Below, in pieces: positions 1-10,936 of a stretch of 64,000 bases of DNA. The stretch's first letter is position 1; each line of letters opens with the position of its first letter. Both the position numbers and the translations under genes were made by a program. The stretch is from Arachis hypogaea (Eukaryota; Streptophyta; Magnoliopsida; Fabales; Fabaceae). The notes under the pieces are model-generated. The model made no database searches. It worked only from the letters and a program-made list of their open reading frames with translations, and was not told the origin of the DNA. The DNA lies in the NCBI RefSeq assembly GCF_003086295.3, contig NC_092040.1:55593559-55657558 (forward strand), read 5' to 3'.

Positions 1-2277
1 GAAGATAAACTCTCCAACCTTTACTAAAAAATTTTCCACAATTCCATTTGGTGTCTTGATTGATCTGTCGGCCATGACTAGCGACATCCTGGTGGGTTTG
101 AGTTCTTCTATGGCAAGCTTCTTCATCATGGACAAGGGCATTAAGTTGATACTAGCTCCAAGATCACAGAGAGCTTTGTCCAGGGATAGTTTGCTTATGG
201 TGCATGACACTACAAAACTCCCTGGATCTTTAAGCTTTGGTGGAATTCCTTTTTGGAGCACGGCGCTACATTCCTCACTGAGCATCACCGTCTCCTTCTC
301 ATTCCAATCTCTTTTCTTATTGATGAGCTCCTTCAAAAACTTGGCATACAGAGGCATTTGCTCCAATGCCTCAGCTAAAGGTGTGTTGATTTCCAGCTTC
401 TTGAAAGTCTCAAGAAATTTGTGGAAATGCTGATCCTTTGTCTCTTTGTGAAATCTCTGTGGATAAGGCAGTGGTGGTGTTGAGTTCTTCTCCACTTGAT
501 GTTGTTTTGGATTTGGTTCTTCCCTGATCTGCTTTCCTTTCTTTAGATTCTGTGGTTCGTTGTTTTCCTCTGTGAGTTTTTCTTGGTCATTCTTGCTTAT
601 CATGTCCTTGTTGAAGGCTTCATTATTCTTTGTTGGTTCATTGTCATTATTCTTTGTTGCCCCTTGGTTACCATCCACTAACATTTTTCCACTTCTTAGT
701 TGCACGACCTTGCATTCTTCCTTTGGGTTGGGAATGGTGTCACTTGGTAGTGAGCTTGATGGTTTTTCAACAGAAATCTGTTTGGAGATTTGCCCAATTT
801 GCCTTTCTAAGTTCTTCATGGAAGCTTCTTGGTTCTTTGTTGTCAATTCTTGGTTCTTCATCATTTTCTCCATGAGCATCTCTAGATTAGTGATCCTTTG
901 AGAGTCTTGTGAGATTGGTTGGTTTTGGGGTGTTGATGGATGATGATAGGTGTTTTGATTTGTTGGGTGGTTATTGGGTGGATACTGGTTAGAGTTGGGG
1001 TAACTATTTTGTGATTTTCTGTATGTATTTTGGTTAGTGTTTGGCTGGGGGTTGTGGTTTGTGCTTTTCCAATTGTTCTGACTTGAGTTTCTTTGCCATG
1101 GTTGTTGGTTTTGATTATGGTTGTCTCCTCATCTGAGGTTGGGATGGTTCTTCCAAGATGGATTGTAAGTATCACCATAGACTTCATTTGTTCCAGGATT
1201 TTGGTTGTGCATGTACTGGACTTGCTCTTGCTGTTGTTCCTCTTGAGTTTCTTCACTTTGCACCCAAGTAGTTGGTGGTTGGCTTGTGGCACTCACTGAT
1301 GCAACTTGCAAGCCATCAATCCTTTTGGCCATTTGCTCAAACTGTTGTTGAATCTGCTGTTGCATTATCTTGTTCTGAGCTAGAATTGAATCCACTCCTT
1401 CCAACTCCATTACTCCTCTTCTTTGTGATGGTTGGCGTTGTCTTTGATGAGAAAAGAAATATTGGTTATTGGCCACCATATCAATGAGGTTTTGAGCTTC
1501 CTCTGTAGTTTTCATGAGTTGCAAAGAGCCTCCAGCTGAATGATCAAGTGCTTCTTGAGCCTTAAGAGTGAGTCCTTCGTAGAAGTTCTGCAACTTGTCC
1601 CACTCAGTGAACATCTCTGGTGGACATTTCCTCAATAGTGCCTTATATCTTTCCCATGCTTCATATAAGTTTTCAGCCTCCATTTGAGTGAATGTCTGCA
1701 CCTCAGTCTTCAATCTTATGATCCTTTGAGGGGGATAAAATTTGGCAAGGAACTTGCTTACCAAGTCATCCCACGTGTTGATGCTCTCCTTTGGAAATGT
1801 CTCTAGCCATTGAGTGGCTTTGTCTCTGAGAGAAAATGGAAAGAGCAATAACTTGTAGCTGTCAGGAGGCACACCATTGGTTTTCACAGTATCACAAATC
1901 CTCAAGAAGGTAGATAAGTGTTGATTTGGGTCCTCCAATGGCCCTCCTCCAAAAGAACAGTTGTTTTGAACCAAAGTGATGAGTTGTGGCTTTAGTTCAA
2001 AATTGTTTGCATTGACATTAGGAGGAAGAATGCTACTTCCACAGTGTCTAGCATTTGCAAATGTGTATGAAGCCAGGACTCTTCTTTGTTGTTGGTTATT
2101 GATGGCCCCTCCTCCTGGTTGATTGAGATTTGATGGATCTCCTTCCATTTCTTGGAATTCCTCCTCAGATTTTTCCTCTCCAATAACGTTCTTCCCCCTT
2201 TCAGCTCTTCTTATTCTTCGAAGAGTTCTTTGGTCAATTTCAGAGAGGATAGGGGAAGATCTTCCTGTACCTGACAT
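1..2277 (-). pseudogene. gag-pro: Element A gag-retropepsin polyprotein, 3' end outside window, one nonsense codon
   Basis: Gag coats the retroelement RNA in cytoplasmic particles; the retropepsin cleaves the polyprotein. Start chosen at the ATG reading MSGTGRSSP (2275-2277) because the same start context occurs in related gags; an upstream ATG only adds leader sequence. Gag core motifs NNFELKPQLI, RICDTVKTNG and KFLAKFYPPQ are visible, then a Q/N-rich linker and a repeated KNQE region. The retropepsin site DLGAS is at 151-165, exactly in frame with the ATG (about residue 705). The only break seen is TGA at 1129-1131, where element C has TGG (Trp), a G-to-A change. No CCHC zinc knuckle was noticed. 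Frame continuity between 1128 and 1 was read by eye. Confidence 0.85.
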
Positions 2278-2462
2278 ACAAACACACAACAATAAACACA
2301 CAGACCCAGAAAACCAATGAAACTTTAATCTATAGCTAGAATGAAGTTTTAGTTAGTTTAAGCAAAAATTCAAACAGTTAGTGTGTTAGCCAAAAATAAT
2401 AGAAAAGAAAAAGTGCTTGATCTAGACCTCCACTTCACTTAATCATTGTCAATCTATTTCAA

Positions 2463-2480
2463 TCCCCGGCAACGGCGCCA
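2463..2480 (-). other. Primer-binding site of element A (tRNA-Asp)
   Basis: On the minus strand this reads TGGCGCCGTTGCCGGGGA, a perfect 18-nt complement of the 3' end of plant tRNA-Asp as I recall it. It lies 6 nt inside the end of the 5' LTR, the normal place for initiation of minus-strand cDNA. It is the only perfect match among the seven primer sites in the window. Confidence 0.88.
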
Positions 2481-2486
2481 AAAATT

Positions 2487-4526
2487 TGATGGTGTTTTTG
2501 TGGAAAAATGAATTTCCAACACACATATCCAACCGGCAAGTATACCGGGTCGCATCAAGTAATAATAACTCACAAGAGTGAGGTCGATCCCACAGGGATT
2601 GATGGATCAAGCAACTTTAGTGGGTGATTAGTTTAGTCAAGCTAACATTTAAGTGAGAATTGTGGCAGCAAAATGTAAATAGCAATGAACTTAAATTGCA
2701 GAATGTAAATAGGCAGGAAGCTTAAAGAACAAGCAATGTAAATTGCAAGAATCTTAAATGACAAGAAATATAAATTGCATCAAATATAAAGGAGAGTGGG
2801 TGCTGGAATTTCAGAAATTAAAAAAGAGAAAATAAATTGCAATAAACAGAAGAACTAAAGATGAATTGAATTGCAGTATATCTTAAGCAAAAGAGTAAAA
2901 TGCCTTGAAGAATTTAAAAACAGAAAAGCAATGCTTAATTTGCAGCAATTAAAAGGATGTTGAAGATCTCAGGAGTGGAAGAGACTAGAAAACAAGTCTA
3001 GATCTCAAGTCCTTCATTGATCCAACAAGAGAGAAGTTGCAGAAAATTAAAAGAACAGATTGCAGAAGAAGAAGATTTAAAACAGCAAATGAAAATTGAG
3101 TTATGCAGTAAGAGAACAAGATGAATCTCAAATCAGGAATGAAACAGAATTCCTTCCTTCCTAATTCAAAATTCCAAAACAGCTATCAAAACTAAGAGAG
3201 AGAGCTCTCAAATCCTAATACTCCCTAGTGTGCTCGCTCCCCCTCCGAGCTCTAATTGATGCCTTTATATAGGCTTTACAAAATAAAAAATGAAAATAAA
3301 ATGAAATTGAAATTAAAAACAAGTTCACAAAAAATGAAATTCCTAATCTAGGTTCTCTGTGTGCCTTTGAGTCATGTTGAGTGGGCTTTTGCTTGCTTTG
3401 GATTTGAGGGAGAATGGGTCTTGGATGGCCTTGATTCAATTTGGTGAGGAATTGAATTTATATGAAACTGAATTTTTGGCCCATGATTATTTGCTCCCAG
3501 GAGGCTGCCCTGCCCTTGTGGAGGGCAGGGCAGAAAATGATGCGTCTGGCCCGTGGTGCATGCGTATGGTGCGAGTTGGTGCTGCAGGATGCTGCCCTGC
3601 CCTTGTGGAGGGCAGGGCAGAGTTTTTTTGGTGCGCCAGAATGATGCCCGTGCGTGCGTGCTGATGCTGCCGAAGCTTCCTTAGTGCGCCAATCTGGTGC
3701 TGGCCGTGCACCACAAAATGCTGCCCTGCCCTCGCGGAGGGCAGGGCAGTTTTTCCAAAAGTGAAGTTCCAAGTTCGAAACTTGGTGGATGCACACGCTA
3801 CTTCTTTTCCTTGGTTTTCTTGGCACCAAAGTAAGGCCTAGTTTCTTGCTTCCTCATGGTGCCGTGTTCGATTCTTGTGGCAAGTAATTGGGGGAGCAAT
3901 TTTCCTTGGTTCTTCATGAAGAGAAACACGACATTGCCCTGCTCTCCAAGAGGGCAGAGCAGAAAAATGAGCGCTACTTGCCTTAAAGATGCCTTCCGTT
4001 CCTGCCTCAATTTTACGCCAAATATGAATTGCTATATATCGTTGGAAAGCTCTGAATGTCAGCTTTCCAACGCAACTAGAAGCACATCAATTGGACGTCT
4101 GTATCTCAAGTTATAGCCCTTTGAAAGAGGCATGGTCATGCTATGAGCGGCCAGATTTTAACTTAAGTGAAAATTTGCTCCAACCTCACTTTGTTTCATC
4201 ATGATTCTGCCCTGCCCTTGGCAAGAGCAGGGCAGTGTGCGTGCTGGTTGTTTCCTTCTTTAATTTGGTCATGGGCCACGCTTTTAAAAGCGTGGCCTAA
4301 GGCTCCAAAGTGTGCCCCAACTTCAAAGTGTGCTCCAAAGCTCTTTTTTTCTCCTTTTTTTGTGCTTCTTTGCTTCTTTTTCTTCTTATTTCCTACAAGA
4401 TTTATAAAATTAAAAGATCAAGGAAATATACCACTTAAGTATAAAAGCATTCAATATTTAAGCACAAATCATCAATTTCTTGTATGAAAAAGCATAGAAA
4501 AATAGGTATATGATGACATGTCATCA
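2487..4526 (-). repeat. 5' LTR of element A (2040 bp)
   Basis: Bounded by TGATGACATG (4526 side) and ACCATCA (2487 side). The tip TGATGACATGTCATCA is a perfect 16-bp palindrome. It carries GC-rich hairpins CTGCCCTGCCC...GGGCAGGGCAG near 3507-3533, 3592-3620 and 3721-3749, with a weaker one near 4206-4233. A TATA-like TATATAAAGG lies at 3262-3271. The U5 stem-loop CTCAC/GTGAG lies at 2569-2582. Confidence 0.9.
3262..3271 (-). promoter_or_regulatory. TATA-like box of LTR A
   Basis: TATATAAAGG on the minus strand, mid-LTR, at the place where the other LTR families carry TATAAATAGG. Transcription of element A would start shortly downstream (lower coordinates). Assignment rests on motif and position only. 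Confidence 0.5.
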
Positions 4527-4953
4527 CCTTTGTTTTTATTTTTTTTTCACTGCTTTTTCTTGCTTCAAGAATCAATATCATGATTTTTCAGATCATCAAT
4601 AACATTTCTCTTTGTTCATCATTCTTTCAAGAGCCAACAATTTTAACATTCATAAACAACAAGATCAAAAATATGCACTGTTCTAGCATTCATTCATAAA
4701 ACAAAAATTATTGTCACCATATCAATATAATTAGATTAAATTCAAGGCTAAATTCGAAATTCATGTACTTCTTGTTCTTTTGAATTAGAAACATTTTTCT
4801 TTTGAGAGAGGTGAAAGATTCATGGAATTTATTTATAACTTTAAGACATATTTACTAAACACTAATGATCATGAAGTAGAGACACAAAACATAGATTAAC
4901 ACATAACATAAAAACCGAAAAGCAGAAAAATAAGAACAAGGAATGAATCCACC
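4527..4953 (-). other. 3' non-coding region of element B, truncated by A
   Basis: A/T-rich sequence following the ORF2 stop, matching the equivalent stretch of element F near 31260-31670. No coding signal seen. The downstream half, including the hairpin and 3' LTR, is displaced beyond the left window edge by element A. Confidence 0.7.
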
Positions 4954-6070
4954 TTAGTGGCGTCTTCTTCTTGAAGGACCAACAATGTCCTTAAGCTCTT
5001 CTATGTCCCTTCCTTGCCTTTGTTGCTCCTCCCTCATTGCTCTTTGATCTTCTCTTATTTCATAGAGAATGATGGAGTGCTCTTGATGTTCCACCCTTAA
5101 TTGTTCCACATTGTAACTCAAATCTTCTAGGGAAGTGTTGAGTTGTTCCCAATAGTTGTTGAGAGGAAAGTACATCCCTTGAGGCATCTCCGGGATTTCT
5201 TGGTGATGAGCTTCCTCATGCGTCTCTTGGGTTCCATGAGTGGGCTCTCTTGTTTGCTCCATCCTTTTCTTAGTGATGGGCTTGTCCTCCTCAATGAGGA
5301 TGTCTCCTTCTATGATAACTCCAGTTGAGTAACATAGATGGCAAATAAGATGAGGAAAAGTTAGCCTTGCCAAAGTAGAGGACTTCATGAACTTCTACTT
5401 CCTCTCCAATCATGATGCTATGAATCATGATGGCCCGATCCACAGTAACTTCAGATCGGTTGCTAGTGGGGATGATGGAGTGTTGAATGAACTCCAACCA
5501 TCCTCTAGCCACAGGCTTGAGGTCCAGTCTTCTCAGTTGAACCGGCTTGCCTTTGGAGTCTCTTTTCCATTGAGCTCCTTCCACACATATGTCCATAAGG
5601 ACTTGGTCCAACCTTTGATTAAAGTTGACCCTTCTAGTGTAGGGGCGTGCATCTCCTTGCATCATGGGTAAGTTGAACGCCAACCTTACATTTTCTGGAC
5701 TAAAATCTAAGTATTTCCCCCGAACCATTGTAAGATAATTCTTTGGATTTGGGTTCACACTTTGATCATGGTTCCTAGTGATCCATGCATTGGCATAGAA
5801 CTCTTGATCCATTAAGATTCTGACTTGTTGAATGGGGTTGGTTAGAACTTCCCAACCTCTTCTTTGGATCTCATGTCGGATCTCCGGATACTCATTTTTC
5901 TTGAGCTTGAAAGGGACCTCAGGGATCACCTTCTTCTTGGCCACAACATCATAGAAGTGGTCTTGATGGGCTTTGGAGATGAATCTTTCCATCTTCCATG
6001 ACTCGGAGGTGGAAGCTTTTGTCTTTCTTTTCCCTTTTCTAGAGGATTCTCCAGCCTTAGGTGCCATCAA
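4954..6070 (-). pseudogene. Element B ORF2: accessory protein, putative plant transposon protein family
   Basis: Function unknown. Starts MMAPKAGESSRKGKRK, a basic nuclear-signal-like N terminus, then the conserved core (WEVLTNPIQQV, EFYANAWITRNHD, MVRGKYLDFSPENVRLAFNLP, MIHSIMIGEEVEVHEV, FPHLICHLCY) and a charged C-terminal coiled coil (EQLRVEHQEHSIILYEIRED) ending PSRRRRH. Proteins of this kind are usually labelled 'putative plant transposon protein' (PF20167 from memory). Compared with elements E and F it lacks about a dozen residues after VEVHEV, a deletion near 5385-5390 that also shifts the frame, so two overlapping frames (6070-5291 and 5388-4954) cover it. It lies where Athila elements may carry an env-like gene, but I see no signal peptide or membrane segment. 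Confidence 0.75.
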
Positions 6071-6122
6071 TGGTAATGGAAAAACAAAAAGCTTATGCTT
6101 TTACCACACCAAACTTAAAATA

Positions 6123-6140
6123 TTGCTCGCCCTCGAGCAA
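6123..6140 (-). other. Hairpin of the hairpin-AAGTTTGGTGT module before ORF2 (element B)
   Basis: On the minus strand a perfect 7-bp stem TTGCTCG/CGAGCAA closes a 4-nt AGGG loop. Six nucleotides further on is AAGTTTGGTGTG (about 6105-6116), some 35-40 nt before the ORF2 start. The same arrangement occurs before ORF2 in elements E and F and before the 3' LTRs of C, E, F and J. Confidence 0.8.
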
Positions 6141-6474
6141 GAGAAGAAAAAAAAAAGAAGAAGAAGAAGAAGAAGAGAAAATATGGAGGAGAGTGAGGGG
6201 GAGGTGTATTTGGCCAAGGTATAGAAGAGGGGGTTGTGTTGTGTGAAAATGAAGAAGAATGGAGTGGTTTATATAGGGAGGGGGGAGAGGGTAGGTTCGG
6301 CCATTTAGGGCGGGTTTGGGTGGGAAAGATTTTTGAATTTTGAAGGTAGGTGGGGTTTTTGGGGAAGAGTGGATGGATGTGAGTGGTGAAGGGGTAATTG
6401 GGAAGAGAGATTGAGGTGATTGGTGAAGGGTTTTGGGAAAGTGTATTATAGGATTATTAGGAGGTAAGGTGGGA

Positions 6475-6855
6475 ATATGTTAGGTGGGGATCCTGTGGGG
6501 TCCACAAATCCAGAGATGATCCTGTGGGGTCCACAGATCCTGAAGTGTCAAGGATTTACATCCCTGCACCAATTAGGCATGTAAAATGCCTTAGCATACC
6601 ATTCTGGCGTTTAAACGCCGAAATGATGCACGTTCTGGGCGTTCAACGCCCATGTGCAGCATGTTTCTAGCGTTGAACGCCAGTTCCATGCTTGTTACTG
6701 GCGTTCAGCACCAGCTTTCCTCCGGGCATATTCCTGGCGTTCAAACACCAGGATGTTGCTTGTTTCTGGCGTTCAGCGCCAGATCTATGCTCTGTTCTGG
6801 CGTTTGAACGCCAGCCAGATGCACCTTACTGGCGTTTAAACGCCAGTAAGTCCTT
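6475..6855 (-). repeat. Palindrome-rich spacer between gag-PR and ORF2 of element B
   Basis: Contains repeated short palindromes of the type CTGGCGTTTAAACGCCAG and CTGGCGTTGAACGCCAG separated by roughly 25-35 nt. Towards ORF2 there are two near copies of the hairpin sequence GATCCTGTGGGGTCCACA (about 6489-6506 and 6520-6538). The short plus-strand frames through it are by-products of the repeats. Confidence 0.8.
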
Positions 6856-6994
6856 CCTCCAGGGTGTGATTTTTCTTCTGCTATTTTTGATTCTATTTTT
6901 AATTTTAATATTTTTTTTGTGACTCCTCATGATCATGAACCTACTAAAACACAAAATAACAATAAAATAAAATAAAATAAGATAAATAAAAATT

Positions 6995-7039
6995 GGGTTG
7001 CCTCCCAACAAGCGCTTCTTTAATGTCAATAGCTTGACA
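6995..7039 (-). other. Conserved double-hairpin block after gag-PR (element B)
   Basis: On the minus strand: TGTCA-AGCTAT-TGACA stem-loop (7039-7024), then AAGAAGCGCTTGTTGGGAGGCAACCC. The same block follows the gag-PR or pol stop in C, E, F and J, with a compensatory base-pair change in J. Non-coding; probably an RNA structure. Confidence 0.75.
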
Positions 7040-7072
7040 GTGGGCTCTCATGGAGCCACAAAAGTGATCAGG

Positions 7073-9392
7073 TCAAAGTTGTGGACTCCTAACACCAAAC
7101 TTAGAGTTTGAATATGGGGGTTCAACACCAAACTTAGAGTTTGGTTGTGGCCTCCCAACACCAAACTTAGAGTTTGATTGTGGGGGCTCTGTTTGACTCT
7201 GTATTGAGAGAAGCTCTGCATGCTCACTCTCCCTTGTTACAGAACGATAGCCATGTGCTTTAAACACAAGGTAGTCCCCATTTAATTGAAGGACTAATTC
7301 TCCTCTGTTAACATCTATCACAGCTTCTGCTGTGGCTTGGAAGGGTCTTCCAAGGATGATGCATTCATCTTCTTCCTTCCTAGTGTCTAAGATTATGAAA
7401 TCAGCAGGGATGTAAAGGCCTTCAACCTTTACTAACACGTCCTCTACTAATCCATAAGCTTGTCTCACTGACTTGTCTGCCAATTGCAATGAGAATAAGG
7501 CAGGCTGTACCTCAATGATCCCTAGTTTCTCCGTTACAGAAAGTGGCATAAGATTTATCCCTGACCCCAGATCACACAGAGCCTTGTTAAAGGTCATGGT
7601 GCCTATGGTACAGGGTATTAAGAATTTAACAGGATCTTGTCTCTTTTGAGGTAAAGTTTTCTGAACCCATGTATCTAGTTCACTAATGAGCAAGGGTGGT
7701 TCACCTTCCCAAGTCTCATTACCAAACAACTTGGCATTCAGCTTCATGATAGCTCCTAGATATTGAGCAACTTGCTCTCCAGTTACATCTTCATCCTCTT
7801 CTAAGGAAGAATAGTCTTCAGAGCTCATGAATGGCAGAAGGAGATTTAGTGGAATCTCTATGGTCTCTATGTGAGCCTCAGATTCCTTTAGGTCCTCAAT
7901 AGGGAATTCCTTCTTATTTGAGAGACGTCCCAGGAGGTCTTCCTCACTAGGATTTTTGTCCTTCTCCTCCTTTGTGCATTCGGCCATATTGATTACATCA
8001 ATGGCCTTGCACTCTCCCTTTGGATTCTTTTCTGTATTGCTTGGGAGAATACTGGGAGGAGTTTCAATGATTTTCTTACTCAGCTGGCCCACTTGTGCCT
8101 CCAAATTTCTAATGGAGGATCTTGTTTCACTCATGAAACTTAAAGTGGCCTTAGACAGATTAGAGACTATGTTTGATAAGTTAGAGCGGCTCTGTTCAGA
8201 ATTCTCTGTCTGTTGCTGAGAAGATGATGGAAAAGGCTTGTTATTGCTTAGCCTATTTCTTCCACCATTATTAAAGCCTTGTTGAGGCTTTTGTTGATCC
8301 TTCCATGAGAAATTTGGATGATTTCTCCATGATGAATTATAGGTGTTCCCATAAGGTTCACCGATGTAATTAACCTTTGCCATTGCAGGGTTTTCAGGAT
8401 CATAAGCTTCTTCAGAAGCTGCCTCTTTAGTACTGTTGGAAGCATTTTGCCATCCATTCAGACTTTGAGAAATCATGTTGACTTGCTGAGTCAACACTTT
8501 GTTCTGAGCCAATATGGCATTTAGAGCATCAATTTCAAGAACTCCCTTCCTTTGAGGTGTCCCATTATTCACAGAATTCCTCTCAGAAGTGTACATGAAC
8601 TGGTTATTTGTAACCATGTCAATAAGTTCTTGAGCTTCTGCAGGCGTTTTCTTTAGGTGAATGGATCCACCTGCAGAATGGTCCAATGACATCTTAGAGA
8701 ACTCAGATAGACCATAATAGAATATATCTAATATGGTCCATTCTGAAAACATGTCAGAAGGACACTTTTTGGTTATCTGCTTGTATCTTTCCCAAACTTC
8801 ATAGAGGGATTCACCATCTTTTTGCTTGAAGGTCTGAACATCCACTCTAAGCTTGCTCAACTTTTGAGGAGGAAAGAATTTATCCAAGAAGGTCGTGACC
8901 AGCTTAATCCCAGGAGTCCAGGCTATCTTTAGGTTGTGAGTCCAACCATGTTCTAGCTCTATCTCTTACAGTAAAATGGAAAAGCATGAGCCTGTAGACT
9001 TCAAGATTTACTCCATTCGTCTTAACAGTCTCACAAATCTGCAAGAACTCAGTTAAAAACTGGTAAGGATCTTCAGATGGAAGTCCATGAAACTTGCAGT
9101 TCTGTTGCATTAAAGCAACTAATTGAGGTTTTAGCCCAAAATTGTTTGCTCCAATGGTAGGAATGGAGATGCTTCTTCCATCAAACTTGGACGTTGGTTT
9201 AGTGAAATCACTAAGCATCCTCCTTGCATTATTGTTGTTGGGTTCGGCTGCCATCTCCTTCTCTTGTTCGAAAATTTCAGAAAGGTTGTCTCTGGATTGT
9301 TGTAATTTAGCTTCTCTTAGTTTCCTCTTCAGAGTCCTTTCAGGTTCAGGATAAGCTTCAACAAGAGTGTCTTTTTCCTTGTTCCTGCTCAT
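7073..9392 (-). pseudogene. gag-pro: Element B gag-retropepsin, one frameshift
   Basis: Start at ATG 9390-9392 (MSRNKEKDTL), the start shared with the gag of elements E and I. Gag core: EPERTLKRKLREAK, NNFGLKPQLV, QICETVKTNG, KFFPPQKLSKL. An extra T near 8900 shifts the frame just after SLDSWD, so two frames (9497-8904 and 8887-7073) carry the protein. Further on: NHPNFSWKDQQKPQQGF, an Asn/Ser-rich stretch, then an acidic linker (SSEDYSSLEEDED). The retropepsin is recognisable around ALCDLGSGINLMPLS and CIILGRPFQA; note DLGSG rather than the usual DLGAS/DLGSS, a substitution in the active-site loop. The C terminus carries three NSKFGV repeats. No RT follows. Confidence 0.85.
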
Positions 9393-10912
9393 ATGAAAGA
9401 GAAGAGAAAAAGAAAAGGAAGAAGAATCCTCTATATCTGGACAAAGAGGATCCTTATTATTAGTAGAAGAAGAAAGGAATGAAAGTGGAGAATTCAATCA
9501 CAAGGGTGAGGATAGAGGCAGTGATTGGAGATGAAGAGAGGTGCAGAGAAGTGTTAGTAAATAAATAAATAAATAGAAGAAGAGAAGAAAGGGAGAATTC
9601 GAAAATAATTTTGAAAAAGTAGTTAATAATTTTCGAAAATTAAAGATAAGATATAATTAAAATTAAAATTTAAAACAATTAAAAAGAATTTTTGAAAAAG
9701 AGATGAGATATTTTTGAAAATTGAAGAGGGAAAAGTAGTTAGGTGGTTTTGAAAAAGATAAGAAACAAACAAAAAGTCAAATAGTTAGTTGAAAAAGATA
9801 TTAAAATCAAATTTGAAAAGATAAGAAGATAAGAAGATAAGAAGTTTAGAAAAGATATTTTAAAATCAAATTTTTGAAAAAGATAAAATTTTGAAAAAGA
9901 TATGATAAAAAGATAAGATAAGATAGATTTAATTTTTAAAATTAAAATTAATTACTTAACTAACAAGAAACTAAAAGATAAGATTCTAGAATTTAAAGAT
10001 TGAACCTTTCTTAACCAGAAAGTAACAAACTTCAAATTTTTGAACCATCACATTAATTGTTAGCATAATTTTCGAAAATAAAGATAAAACTTAAGAAAAA
10101 TATTTTTGGAAAATATTTTAAAGAATTTTCGAAAATACTAAGATAAAAATGAAAAAAGATTTGATTTTTGAAAAAGTTTTGAAAAGATAAGATTTTTAAA
10201 ATTGAAAATTTGACTTGACTTGTAAGAAACAACTAATTTTTAAAATTTTTGACCAAGTCAACCCAAAATTTTGAAAATTTGGAGGGAAATAAGGAAAAGA
10301 TATTTTTTTGATTTTTGAATTTTTAATGAGGAGAGAGAAAAACACAAATATGACCCAAAACTTGAAAATTTGGATCAAAACACAAGATGCATGCAAGAAC
10401 ACTATGAATGTCAAGATGAACACCAAGAACACTTTGAAGATCATGATGAACATCAAGAACATAATTTTGAAAAATTTTTGATGCAAAGAAAACATGCAAG
10501 ACACCAAACTTAGAAATCTTTAATGCATGGACTCTAACAAACGAAAAATGCATAAGAAAAACAACAAAAGACATAAAACAAGAAATTATCAAGATCAAAC
10601 AAGAAGACTTACCAAGAACAACTTGAAGATCATGAAGAACACTATGAGTGCATGGAATTTTCGAAAAATTAATGCATAAATTTTAAAAACATGCAATTGA
10701 CACCAAACTTATAAGTTGACTTAAGACTCAAACAAGAAACACAAAATATTTTTGGTTTTTATGATTTTATGATTTTATGTTTTTGGAAAAAAACGAAAAA
10801 TAAAGAAAAAAATTTTGAAAAAATTTTGAAATTTTTTTTTGAAAAGAAAATAAAAAGAAAATTACCTAATCTGAGCAACAAGATGAACCCTTAGTTTTCC
10901 ATACTCGAACAA
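9393..10912 (-). other. Leader (5' untranslated) of element B
   Basis: About 1.5 kb between primer site and gag. Nearest gag it is very A/G-rich (GAAAAAGATAAGAT-like runs, 9590-10320), the minus-strand view of the pyrimidine-rich ATATCTTTTC tracts in the E and I leaders. AAGTTTGGTGTC occurs twice in the element's sense direction (about 10501-10511 and 10699-10710). No gene supported. Confidence 0.7.
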
Positions 10913-10930
10913 TCCCCGACAACGGCGCCA
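10913..10930 (-). other. Primer-binding site of element B (tRNA-Asp)
   Basis: Minus-strand TGGCGCCGTTGTCGGGGA, one mismatch to the tRNA-Asp complement, 6 nt from the LTR end. Confidence 0.85.
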
Positions 10931-10936
10931 AAAACT

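Larger units (their letters stand above)
1..4526 (-). mobile_element. Element A: Athila-like Ty3/gypsy LTR retrotransposon, 5' part
   Basis: Reading on the minus strand, a 5' LTR (4526 to 2487) is followed by a tRNA-Asp primer-binding site, a short leader and a gag-PR frame that runs off the window edge. RT, integrase and the 3' LTR would lie outside. The LTR starts TGATGACATG and ends ACCATCA, keeping the TG...CA rule. The element lies inside the 3' non-coding part of element B in the same orientation; sequence just right of it (4527 on) resembles the B-family 3' region seen near 31260. The putative 5-bp target duplication is CCTTT at 4527-4531, but its partner is outside the window. Gag and LTR are close relatives of elements C and D. 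Confidence 0.9.

Noticed and set aside
56..901. Plus-strand frames of 81-125 aa at the left edge
   Set aside because: Shadows of the minus-strand gag-PR of element A.
4954..6070. ORF2 as an envelope-like gene of Athila type
   Set aside because: No signal peptide, hydrophobic membrane segment or glycosylation-rich ectodomain visible.
10196..10598. Hydrophobic minus-strand frames of 91-103 aa, possible membrane protein
   Set aside because: Lie in the A/T-rich leader of element B; Phe/Ile-rich because of TTT/ATT runs.
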